From an uncultured Gammaproteobacteria bacterium (GTDB lineage: Bacteria; Pseudomonadota; Gammaproteobacteria; Magnimaribacterales; Magnimaribacteraceae), in contig CAJWPI010000003.1 of the NCBI GenBank assembly GCA_913045055.1, forward strand, positions 16,329 to 80,328: DNA of 64,000 nucleotides, read 5' to 3'. Shown piece by piece: positions 34,597 through 42,370 of this stretch (positions are counted from its first letter, which is position 1; every line of letters starts with the position of its first letter). Below the pieces are notes generated by a model. That model was given only the letters and a program-made list of their open reading frames with translations. It ran no database searches and had not been told where the DNA came from. The translations under genes and the position numbers were made by a program.

Positions 34597-34711
34597 AAAA
34601 ACAACAAGATCTCGACATAACCCCGTAGCTAAATTTTCAAAAAAATTTAATAAACCAAAAACTTTTAGAGATAAGACTAAATACTCAAGAAAGGATCAAA
34701 AAAAAGACTAA
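34589..34711 (+). CDS. 40-residue highly basic protein coupled to the SOS gene
   Basis: A 40-codon frame starting GTG at 34589, inside the last codons of the membrane-peptide gene, and ending TAA at 34709-34711. The product is rich in Lys and Arg, with NPVAKFSKKFNKP in the middle and ending KYSRKDQKKD; it has no acidic surface beyond a few Asp. A motif like 'RNPVAK..-KFNK' occurs in small conserved basic proteins of unknown function in proteobacteria, which supports a real gene. The overlap suggests translational coupling and joint LexA control. It could bind nucleic acid or ribosomes. Low-to-moderate confidence. Confidence 0.55.
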   Translation: MAKKTTRSRHNPVAKFSKKFNKPKTFRDKTKYSRKDQKKD

Positions 34712-34793
34712 GAATTCTTTTATTTGCTCTTGTTTATCAATATAACTCGAACTATGCTTAGAGCCCTATTTCGTTATAACTAGGGAAAAATTA

Positions 34794-35984
34794 ATGGATT
34801 TAAATTACGGTCAAGAGTATGAAGATTTTAGAAACGAGGTACAGAGCTTCATCAAGACTAATGAGAAGGTTAATCTCCACGGAGCAAAATTAAGAAGTCC
34901 AGAAAGAGTTGAATGGCAAAAAAAACTAATTGATCATGGCTATTTTGCACGCTCCATCCCGAAACAATATGGTGGTTTTGGCGGTGAAGTAGATATTATT
35001 AAAACAAGAATAATTGCTGAAGAATTTGCTAAATCTCCTATCCCTAAACCTCTTGGAGGACAAGGAATTCAAATGTTAGTGCCTACTCTATTAGAACTAG
35101 GAAATGAAGAACAAAAACAGACTTACATAAAACCAACACTCCACGGGGAAATGATATGGTGCCAAGGCTATTCAGAGCCTAACTCAGGTAGCGATTTAGC
35201 TAGTCTGCAGACTAAAGGTGAACTAGATGGAGAAGAGTGGGTTATTAATGGACAAAAAATTTGGACAAGTACAGCTAAATTTGCACAAATGTGCTTCTGT
35301 CTTGTCAGAACAGAACCAGAAGCTCCAAAGCACCAAGGGATAAGTTTTCTGCTTATACCTATGGATTCTTCTGGTATAGAAATTAGACCTATTATGCAAA
35401 TGACCCTAGACGCAGATTTTAATGAGGTATTTTTTACTGATGTGCGTATCCCTAAAGAGAATATTGTAGGAGAAAGGGGCGAAGGCTGGAAAGTTGCTAA
35501 CTCTATACTGGGGCACGAAAGAGGTTCCTTAGCTGATCCTAATGTAACTATGACTAGATTGAATGCGTTAATAAACCTTATGAAGGATGAAACTATAGAT
35601 GGCCAAAGGATTATTGATAAAGATTCTTTTAGAGATAGACTTCTTAAAATACAAGGTAGAGTGCTTGCACAACAATCTAATTCTTTAAGGATTCTATCTG
35701 GACAGATAAATAAAGATCAGAATACTAGCATGGCTCGTCTTATAACTAAGCTACAAGGTACTGAGTTAAGACATGAGCTCGAGGCTTTGGCTATAGATGC
35801 AATGGGTGAACTTGGTACTCTTTATGAAAACAGTCCGCATCTTCGTGATAATGGATCTTGGCAAATGTCTTATATGTATTTTTTAGGTTTGATAATAGGA
35901 GGAGGTACTAGCCAAATTCAAAAAAATATAATTAGTGAGAGGGGTTTAGGTATGCCTAAAGAGCCTAAGGTTCAAGGAAATTAG
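34794..35984 (+). CDS. Acyl-CoA dehydrogenase, first of a tandem pair
   Basis: A 396-residue acyl-CoA dehydrogenase. Motifs: WCQGYSEPNSGSDLASLQT (FAD/substrate contact), VINGQKIWTSTAKFA, FFTDVRIPKENIVGERGEGWKVANSIL, and a C-terminal GGGTSQIQKNIISERGLG. No signal peptide. The stop is separated by one base from the ATG of a second dehydrogenase gene. Such FadE pairs in sterol and bile-acid degradation form alpha2beta2 enzymes, which may apply here. It desaturates a CoA-thioester side chain; the substrate is not identifiable. The closest upstream neighbour is the SOS mini-operon, without a clear terminator between. Confidence 0.87.
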   Translation: MDLNYGQEYEDFRNEVQSFIKTNEKVNLHGAKLRSPERVEWQKKLIDHGYFARSIPKQYGGFGGEVDIIKTRIIAEEFAKSPIPKPLGGQGIQMLVPTLLELGNEEQKQTYIKPTLHGEMIWCQGYSEPNSGSDLASLQTKGELDGEEWVINGQKIWTSTAKFAQMCFCLVRTEPEAPKHQGISFLLIPMDSSGIEIRPIMQMTLDADFNEVFFTDVRIPKENIVGERGEGWKVANSILGHERGSLADPNVTMTRLNALINLMKDETIDGQRIIDKDSFRDRLLKIQGRVLAQQSNSLRILSGQINKDQNTSMARLITKLQGTELRHELEALAIDAMGELGTLYENSPHLRDNGSWQMSYMYFLGLIIGGGTSQIQKNIISERGLGMPKEPKVQGN

Positions 35985-35985
35985 T

Positions 35986-37131
35986 ATGTATTTTGGATTA
36001 TCAGAAGAACAAGTAAGTCTACAAGAAACAATAAAAAAATACCTAGAGGACCAGGCTCCTTTAGAAGTGATAAAAGAAATAGCTGCGGGAGATGAGTTAA
36101 AAACCATAGAAATACATAAAGGATTATTAGACTTAGGAATCAGCTCTCTTCTAGTACCAGAAGAATTCGGTGGCTTAGAACTGGACTTACTTTTTGCTGC
36201 AGTTGTATCTACTGCTCTAGGATCAGGTACAGCACCAGTCCCTTTTATTGGTGCTTATGTAATGGCTCCATTAGCCCTCAATCTTGGAGGAAACCGTTCT
36301 CAAAAAGAACAATGGTTGCCGAAAATAGCAAGCGGTGAGGTATTAATGGGAATTGCTATATCTGAATTCATAGGTGCACGTGAAGACTCTGGTATAAACT
36401 TTAAAAAAGGCAAAGTAAATGGGAGGGCATTATTTGCAATAGATGCAAAAAATTCTGATGCCTTAATAGTTTCTAATAAAGCAGGTCAACTTTTCTTAGT
36501 ACACACAGGTTCATCGGGAATATCGCAAACAGAGTTAATAACTGTAGATAAAACAAGAATATCTACAGAAATATTATTTAAAGATGTTAAGGCTGAAATT
36601 TTACCTGAATCAGAAAAGGATCTAGGGATTATCAATAAAGTTATAGACGCTGGGAGAATAATGCTTGCAGCAGATTCCCTAGGTGCAGCTCAGGTAATGT
36701 TAGATAAAGCAATTGCTTATTCCCTAGAAAGGAAACAGTTTGGTAGACAGATAGGGTCATTTCAAGCTGTCAAACATATGTGTGCTGAAATGGTAGCAGA
36801 ACTTGAACCTTGTAACGCCATGGTTTGGCATGCTTCACATTGTCAAGAAAATATACCGCATGAAGCGAGACTTATGGCTTGTCATACCAAGGCACATATA
36901 TCAGAAGTAAGTCGTGAAGTCTCTAAAACTGCTATTGAAGTGCATGGAGGAATGGGATTTACAGATGAATTGGGTCTGCATTACTGGTTTAAAAGAATTG
37001 GATTAAACAGACAATTACTTGGGTCTCCTGAATTAGTTAGAGAAGAGGCTGCTAAGATTCAAAACTTTGATCAAGCCTCAGATGATGATAACAAAGGAAA
37101 TGATGAAGTCGGAAACCCTCTAGTAGTTTAA
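35986..37131 (+). CDS. Acyl-CoA dehydrogenase, second of a tandem pair
   Basis: A 381-residue relative of the preceding protein but distinct in sequence. It has an N-terminal helical domain (YFGLSEEQVSLQETIKKYL), GIAISEFIGAREDSGINFKKG where the partner has the full EPNSGSD loop, YSLERKQFGRQIGSFQAVKH, and EVHGGMGFTDELGLHYWFKR. The weaker middle FAD/substrate loop fits the less catalytic subunit of an alpha2beta2 enzyme. The TAG/ATG spacing of one base implies coupling. Its last 4 nt overlap the end of the convergent amidohydrolase gene. Confidence 0.86.
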   Translation: MYFGLSEEQVSLQETIKKYLEDQAPLEVIKEIAAGDELKTIEIHKGLLDLGISSLLVPEEFGGLELDLLFAAVVSTALGSGTAPVPFIGAYVMAPLALNLGGNRSQKEQWLPKIASGEVLMGIAISEFIGAREDSGINFKKGKVNGRALFAIDAKNSDALIVSNKAGQLFLVHTGSSGISQTELITVDKTRISTEILFKDVKAEILPESEKDLGIINKVIDAGRIMLAADSLGAAQVMLDKAIAYSLERKQFGRQIGSFQAVKHMCAEMVAELEPCNAMVWHASHCQENIPHEARLMACHTKAHISEVSREVSKTAIEVHGGMGFTDELGLHYWFKRIGLNRQLLGSPELVREEAAKIQNFDQASDDDNKGNDEVGNPLVV

Positions 37132-38144
37132 AGACTGTAGACCTTCTTTGCAGTATTAAAAAAGAGGTCTTCTTTTTCCTTAGTAGAAAATCCTAATGCT
37201 ATCTTTTTTAAAGCATTCCAAAGTACTGGATAAGAAATAGATTGTTTATCTACAGGAAAATTGCTTTCAAACATACATCTTTCTGTACCGAAAACTTTTA
37301 TGGTATGTAAATAATAGGCTTTTTGAGCACTTACCAATTCATCAGAAGTTGCAGGCCTGTCAGCTTTGTGCCAGTCCCACCCATTTATTGGCATAGCCAT
37401 GCCACCTAATTTAGAATATACGTTTGGGCACTCGGCAAGTTCAGTAATATCTTCTTTCCATTTTTTAAAAATACCCTCCCTTTGTCCCTCATATTTTCCT
37501 ATACCTAAAGGACCGCCAAAATGATCATGGATGATTACTAAACTTGGGAAGTTTTTAGCTAACTTGGTTAAATCCTTAATTTGATTATGATAATGCCATG
37601 AGTCAAAAGTTAAGTTTCTTGCCTCTAGTTGCTCTATTCCTTTTTGAAACATGTCGTCCAAATAAATGTGTTGTATTGGATTTGAATGAGAATTTCTTAC
37701 TTCCTCACTATCATCCCAACCTCCGGCGTGTCTTATGCCTTTAAATAAACCTTCCCCCTTATCAATATGTGCTTCTAATACCTCACCAACAGAATCACCT
37801 AACATCATATTTGCATGACTAACTATTGCAGAAATTTGAGCTTTAGATGGGTCAGAAATAGATTCTTTAGCAACTCCAACAACAAATTCAGTCTCTCCTA
37901 CGGGTTTAAGAGCTTCAGGTCCCTTATCGTAATACCCTTGTCCACACTCGACAAAAACAGTTTTTACTAGATTATGTCCGCTGGATGTATCTTCCCAAAG
38001 ATCCTTTAATAAGTAATATTGATCTTTTGGAATTCCTTGTGTTCTACCAGGGGCCGGCCATAAATGATGATGGGGATCTATTATAGGAAAATCTGGATCA
38101 ATTATTTCTTCTTTAACCTGGTCTAACCATTCCCGATGACTCAT
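37128..38144 (-). CDS. Amidohydrolase family protein (TIM barrel)
   Basis: A 338-residue metal-dependent hydrolase of the amidohydrolase-2 type. DPHHHLWP (near 22-29) supplies the H-x-H metal site, FVECGQGYYDKG and VVIIHDHFGGPLG the middle metal-site histidines, and MFESNFPVDKQ the last Asp. Family members include lactonases, aromatic decarboxylases (ACMSD-like) and dicarboxylate lactone hydrolases. It is convergent with the two acyl-CoA dehydrogenase genes with a 4-nt overlap. The reaction is unresolved. Confidence 0.85.
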   Translation of the reverse strand: MSHREWLDQVKEEIIDPDFPIIDPHHHLWPAPGRTQGIPKDQYYLLKDLWEDTSSGHNLVKTVFVECGQGYYDKGPEALKPVGETEFVVGVAKESISDPSKAQISAIVSHANMMLGDSVGEVLEAHIDKGEGLFKGIRHAGGWDDSEEVRNSHSNPIQHIYLDDMFQKGIEQLEARNLTFDSWHYHNQIKDLTKLAKNFPSLVIIHDHFGGPLGIGKYEGQREGIFKKWKEDITELAECPNVYSKLGGMAMPINGWDWHKADRPATSDELVSAQKAYYLHTIKVFGTERCMFESNFPVDKQSISYPVLWNALKKIALGFSTKEKEDLFFNTAKKVYSL

Positions 38145-38206
38145 AATTCTTTCCTCTTATGCTATCTAGACTAATTATATTAACTAAACTCTGATTTATT
38201 AATAAT

Positions 38207-39196
38207 ATGAACAAAAATATTTTAGTTTTTGTTATAAGTTTACCTCTTCTTCTGCTGGCTGATGAAGATCAAGAAATAAATTCTTTTATTATGGGCTTTG
38301 GTTCGTGTTTAGATGAAGAAAAATCTCAAGAAATATGGAAATCCCTAGAAAAAGAAAATTTAGATACTTTCTTCTTTATGGGAGATAACGTATATGGAGA
38401 CACTGAGTCTGGAGTGCTCACCAAAATGGAAGATTCGTATAAACAACAAGAAAGGAATTTACCTCCCTGGCTTAAGAGGCTTAACCCCCTAGCTATTTGG
38501 GATGATCATGACTACGGTCTTAATGATGCTGGTAAGGACTACCCTTTCAAGAGAGAATCTCAAGAACTTTTTTTAAAGTTTTGGAAAATTAATAAAGATG
38601 ATCCAAGACACCAAAGAGAGGGTATTTATTTTTCTGAAGTAAAAAAATTTAATGATAAAGATATTCTAATAATTGGATTAGACACTAGGTACTTCAGATC
38701 AAGCTTAGAAGGTAAAAGCAAAAACTATCTTTCAACTAACGACTCTAAGAAAACTATTCTGGGTAACGATCAATGGGATTGGTTAACAGAAGAGCTGCAC
38801 AGAGATGTAGATTTAGTTATTTTAGTGTCTTCCATCCAAATTCTTGCTACTAATCATGGTTTTGAGAAATGGAATAATTTTCCACATGAGAGACAAAGAC
38901 TCTTAACTCTAATCAAAAAATCAGATAATAAAGTCGTATTGGTCTCCGGAGATAGGCATAAAGGCGGAATTTATAAACAGAATAACCTTTATGAATTAAC
39001 TTCCTCTTCTCTCAATAAACCTCTTCCTGTTTTCTTTCAAGGTTTCTTTGGAAAAGAAACAGACCCTTTATTAATTGGTGAAATGCAATATGTTGCAAAT
39101 TATGGAGTCGTAACAATTGATGAAATGGGTTTATTAAAAATCTTTCTTAAAGATAAAAATGGAAAGATATTACAGGCAGTTAAAATAGAGTTGTGA
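38207..39196 (+). CDS. Exported PhoD-like metallophosphatase
   Basis: A 329-residue protein with a short signal sequence (MNKNILVFVISLPLLLLA). Metal-site motifs of alkaline phosphatase D-like enzymes are in order: GSCLDEE, FFMGDNVYGDTES, WDDHDYGLNDAG, DTRYFR and VLVSGDRHKGG. It should hydrolyse phosphomono- or diesters in the periplasm with Ca/Fe or similar metals, releasing phosphate. It is a single gene followed by a hairpin with a T-run. No Pho-box could be assigned. Confidence 0.85.
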   Translation: MNKNILVFVISLPLLLLADEDQEINSFIMGFGSCLDEEKSQEIWKSLEKENLDTFFFMGDNVYGDTESGVLTKMEDSYKQQERNLPPWLKRLNPLAIWDDHDYGLNDAGKDYPFKRESQELFLKFWKINKDDPRHQREGIYFSEVKKFNDKDILIIGLDTRYFRSSLEGKSKNYLSTNDSKKTILGNDQWDWLTEELHRDVDLVILVSSIQILATNHGFEKWNNFPHERQRLLTLIKKSDNKVVLVSGDRHKGGIYKQNNLYELTSSSLNKPLPVFFQGFFGKETDPLLIGEMQYVANYGVVTIDEMGLLKIFLKDKNGKILQAVKIEL

Positions 39197-39197
39197 T

Positions 39198-39225
39198 CTA
39201 ATAAATAAGTTTCTTATTAGTTTTT
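39198..39225 (+). terminator. Hairpin and T-run after the PhoD-like gene
   Basis: CTAATAA and TTATTAG form a 7-bp stem around a 9-nt loop, followed by TTTTT at 39221-39225, immediately after the stop at 39196. The right arm overlaps the stop of the convergent 78-residue gene, so it may work in both directions. The stem is AT-rich. Confidence 0.6.
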
Positions 39226-39453
39226 AACTAAATTTTTCCTTTTAGGTGGCTTAGCAATTTGCCATTTTGCTGGTCTTGAACCTTCTCCTACCCACTCAAA
39301 ATAATTACAAACTGTCCCTGGATCAACATAATTTGGTTTACTAGTAATAGTTAATTCGTGATCTTTGCAGTGGTTATCAATTTCTTCAGAAGTATCAGCT
39401 ACTAGATAGACCTTTCTCCCTTCTCTATCTAATGCGTTTGCAAATTTTGTCAT
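39217..39453 (-). CDS. Small hypothetical protein
   Basis: A 78-residue soluble protein, not recognised. It has a compact alpha/beta-looking N-terminal half (MTKFANALDREGRKVYLVAD, then a helix SEEIDNHCKDHEL) followed by NYVDPGTVCNYFEWVGEGSRP and a basic, Lys-rich tail (KPPKRKNLVKN). Two Cys. No Shine-Dalgarno site is visible before the ATG. It sits between the PhoD-like terminator and yjbQ, 43 nt from the latter, and may be its downstream companion. Confidence 0.55.
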   Translation of the reverse strand: MTKFANALDREGRKVYLVADTSEEIDNHCKDHELTITSKPNYVDPGTVCNYFEWVGEGSRPAKWQIAKPPKRKNLVKN

Positions 39454-39496
39454 TAAAAATCTTAGTTATAGTAGTGTTATTTTAGCTTATAGAGAG

Positions 39497-39904
39497 TTAA
39501 TCGAATATGGTAGTAACTACTTTTCTTTTAAAATTACCATCTCTGTGCTCAAAAAGAAATACCCCCTGCCAAGTACCTAGGTCTAGTTTATTATCTTTAA
39601 CAGGAATTGAGAGAGATGTGTCAGAAAGTAAACTCTTTAAGTGTGCAGGCATATCATCTGGGCCCTCAGTATTGTGATTATATTCTGAACCTTCCGGAGC
39701 TAGTTTATTAAAAAAATTTAAAATGTCCTTTTGGACATCCATACTAGCATTCTCTTGGATAATTAATGAAGCCGAAGTGTGTTGAATAAAAAGATTGCAA
39801 ATTCCAGAAGATAACGTTGAAGAAGAGACTGCTTTTTCTACATCTTTAGTAATTTCATATAAACCCTGGCCGTTTGTAAAATAAGTAAACTCTTCTCTAT
39901 ACAT
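39497..39904 (-). CDS. yjbQ: YjbQ family protein (UPF0047)
   Basis: A 135-residue protein with the complete YjbQ pattern: GLYEITKDVEKAV, NLFIQHTSASLIIQENASMDVQKDI, MPAHLKSLLSDTSLSIPV and GTWQGVFLFEHRDG. Some members show weak thiamine-phosphate synthase activity in vitro; the true role is unclear. The His-Thr-Ser-Ala motif and the final E-H-R form the probable metal/active site. It follows the LegB-like gene by 6 nt, so both are probably one unit. Confidence 0.88.
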   Translation of the reverse strand: MYREEFTYFTNGQGLYEITKDVEKAVSSSTLSSGICNLFIQHTSASLIIQENASMDVQKDILNFFNKLAPEGSEYNHNTEGPDDMPAHLKSLLSDTSLSIPVKDNKLDLGTWQGVFLFEHRDGNFKRKVVTTIFD

Positions 39905-39910
39905 TTATCT

Positions 39911-40900
39911 TTAAACATTATATTTATCAGATTTGTATGCTCTCAAATTCCCACTCTTCTCAAACCAAAGGTAGGTCTTTTCCAATCCCTCTTTTATCTT
40001 ATATTTTGCTTTCCAATCAGAGTTTTGAATTATTTTTGTATTGTCACAAACTAACCTATTAACCTCACTTTCATCAGGCCTAATTCTTAACTTTTTTGAG
40101 GTAATTTTTATGTTTTTTCCAGAAATATTCGCAATTAATTCAGCTAATTCACCAATAGATATCTCCTCATTCATGCCTATATTCGTGACCTCTCCTTTAA
40201 AAGAAGCATTTTCACTTATAGTTATAAAACCTCTACAAGTATCTTCTACGAAAGTTAGGTCTCGTGTTGGAGCTAAGTTTCCCAACTCAATTGTTTTTTT
40301 GTTAGAAAGGATTTGTGAGATTATTGTTGGTATAACAGCTCTCAGCGATTGTCGTGGACCGTAGGTATTGAAGGGTCTAACTATCTTAATGTTTAACCCA
40401 AAAGATTTAAAATAACTAATAGCTAATTGGTCAGCTGCTATCTTTGAAGCTGAATATGGCGACTGCCCAACTAAAGGATGATTTTCATCAATAGGTACAT
40501 ATTGAGCCGAACCATAGGTTTCACTTGTTGAAGTTATCAAGAGATCTTCTGTATTAAGCTTTCTTGCACTTTCAAGAACATTGTATGTTCCTTCTACATT
40601 AGTCCTAATATAAGCAAGAGGTGAGACATAAGAATATGGGATTCCTATTAATGCTGCGAGATGAAACACCATTTCTTTTCCTTCCATGGCATTAAACACT
40701 GAGTCATAATCCCGAATATCGCCCAATACCACGTCTATCTGGTCTTTAAATTTTGATTCTTCTAACCAACCCCAATTGTTCTCAATATTGTATCTGTCAA
40801 AACATGTTACTTTATTACCAGCATCAACTAACATTTCTGCTAAATGGGAGCCAATGAAACCACAGCCCCCCGTAATAAGAATTTCTTTATTTCTAATCAA
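39911..40900 (-). CDS. NAD-dependent sugar 4,6-dehydratase, LegB-like
   Basis: A 329-residue extended SDR. GGCGFIGSHLAEML (11-24) binds NAD, YNIENNWGWLEES is the marker stretch of LegB-type NDP-GlcNAc 4,6-dehydratases, STSETYGSAQYVPI carries the catalytic Thr/Ser-Glu region, and SPYSASKIAADQLA the Tyr/Lys pair. RPFNTYGPRQS and LAPTRDLTFVEDT complete the signature. It would convert a UDP- or GDP-N-acetylglucosamine to a 4-keto-6-deoxy sugar for nonulosonic acid (legionaminic type) or another surface sugar. No other leg genes are present here; UDP-glucose dehydrogenase lies upstream. Confidence 0.8.
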   Translation of the reverse strand: MIRNKEILITGGCGFIGSHLAEMLVDAGNKVTCFDRYNIENNWGWLEESKFKDQIDVVLGDIRDYDSVFNAMEGKEMVFHLAALIGIPYSYVSPLAYIRTNVEGTYNVLESARKLNTEDLLITSTSETYGSAQYVPIDENHPLVGQSPYSASKIAADQLAISYFKSFGLNIKIVRPFNTYGPRQSLRAVIPTIISQILSNKKTIELGNLAPTRDLTFVEDTCRGFITISENASFKGEVTNIGMNEEISIGELAELIANISGKNIKITSKKLRIRPDESEVNRLVCDNTKIIQNSDWKAKYKIKEGLEKTYLWFEKSGNLRAYKSDKYNV

Positions 40901-40939
40901 AATCTTCTCGTTTTAAAGTCTTTCCCATTTTTTACTATA

Positions 40940-42265
40940 TTAGACAGATCTTCCAACACCTTTATATTCAAAGCCCCTTGTCTGAAGCTCTGATGAATTG
41001 AGAATATTTCTTCCATCTAAAATAAGCTTTCTCGTCATGAGCTTGTCTAATTCTTCTAGGTTAGGATTCCAAAATTCCTTCCATTCGGTACAAATTATAA
41101 GACAATCTGATTCTGTTGCAGCTTCCAGGGCTGATTGACAGATTATAAAAGAACTGTTTTTTATTTCATATGCTTCAGGCTCCTGACTCACAATTGGGTC
41201 ATACGCTTTAATTTTAGCTCCTTCATCTAATAATCTTTTTATTATTGTTAGTGAGGGAGCTTCTCTTGTGTCATTAGTATTAGGTTTAAATGTTAGACCC
41301 CAAATTGTAATTGTCTTGTTAGATAAATTATTGTCGAAAAGATCAAGGGCTAAAGAAGACAAAAAATCCTTTTGAGTTTTATTAACTTCTCTAACTGCCT
41401 CTAAAATAGGCAAGTCTGTTCCTTGTAATTGAGCTTGTTGTAGCAATGAATCTATATCTTTAGGGAAGCAAGACCCTCCAAAACCACATCCTGCATACAA
41501 AAAACTTTCTCCTATCCTGGGGTCTGAGCCCATACCCAATCTAACTTCTTCAATATCTGCTCCAACATTTGTACAAAAATGTGAAAGTTGATTCATAAAA
41601 CTAATTTTAGTAGCTAAAATGGCATTAGAAGCATATTTTGTTAATTCTGATGAAGGTGCTGAAATTACTAGCATTCTATCGTTCCGGCGATTGAAATCTT
41701 GGTAAATATCCTTTGCAGTCTTTATAACACTTTCTTCATCAGTGCCAAGAATAATTCTATCTGGTTTTAAGAAATCAGAAACAGCACTGCCTTCCTTCAG
41801 AAATTCTGGATTTGAAGCAACAAATACTTGAAAGTCTTTTCCCCTAGCCTGAATACCTGCATTTATTTGTTCTTCTACTTCAAGAGAAGTACCTACAGGA
41901 ACAGTAGACTTAATAAATACTGGAATAGAATAATTCAACTCTTCAGCCAGTGTGTTTGCTACATCTATAACATATTTTAAATTTGTAGCTCCTGTTCCAT
42001 CATCAGGAGTGCCGACGCAAATCATTGCAGCTTCAGTTCTATCGAGGCAACTCTTTGGATCAGATGTAAAACTTAATTTCTTATTTTTTAATCCAGTTTG
42101 CACTAAAGGTTCGAGACCTGGTTCAAATATAGGAATTTTTCCTTCTAACAAAGATTCAATTCTTTTCTTATCAATATCAACGCAGGTGACCTCATGTCCA
42201 ACTTCTGCTAGACAAGCACCTGTAACTAGGCCCACGTAGCCAGTTCCAAAGATAGTAAGCCTCAT
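40940..42265 (-). CDS. ugd: UDP-glucose 6-dehydrogenase
   Basis: A 441-residue enzyme with GTGYVGLVTG (7-16) for NAD binding, CVGTPDDGTGATNL, STVPVGTS, NPEFLKEGSAV and the catalytic C266 within CGFGGSCFPKD. The C-terminal domain includes LTFKPNTNDTREAPS, where the sugar nucleotide binds. It oxidises UDP-glucose to UDP-glucuronate in two NAD-dependent steps for surface polysaccharide. It lies 39 nt from the LegB-like gene in the same direction, pointing to a small polysaccharide-sugar unit. Family assignment is very secure. Confidence 0.93.
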   Translation of the reverse strand: MRLTIFGTGYVGLVTGACLAEVGHEVTCVDIDKKRIESLLEGKIPIFEPGLEPLVQTGLKNKKLSFTSDPKSCLDRTEAAMICVGTPDDGTGATNLKYVIDVANTLAEELNYSIPVFIKSTVPVGTSLEVEEQINAGIQARGKDFQVFVASNPEFLKEGSAVSDFLKPDRIILGTDEESVIKTAKDIYQDFNRRNDRMLVISAPSSELTKYASNAILATKISFMNQLSHFCTNVGADIEEVRLGMGSDPRIGESFLYAGCGFGGSCFPKDIDSLLQQAQLQGTDLPILEAVREVNKTQKDFLSSLALDLFDNNLSNKTITIWGLTFKPNTNDTREAPSLTIIKRLLDEGAKIKAYDPIVSQEPEAYEIKNSSFIICQSALEAATESDCLIICTEWKEFWNPNLEELDKLMTRKLILDGRNILNSSELQTRGFEYKGVGRSV

Positions 42266-42331
42266 AAGATCAGAATTTTAAGCAATCTAGGATATTTAAA
42301 TAATCTTTAGTGCGCATCCTATCAATAAAAT

Positions 42332-42355
42332 ATAAAGAATAAATCTTTATTTTTT
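42332..42355. terminator. Weak hairpin between quinoprotein and ugd genes
   Basis: ATAAAGA and TCTTTAT form a 7-bp stem with a 5-nt loop; a T-run follows on the plus strand, while both flanking genes read on the minus strand, where only ATTTTATT follows. It could stop minus transcripts weakly or be a chance AT structure. Confidence 0.3.
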
Positions 42356-42370
42356 CTAAACACATAAATT

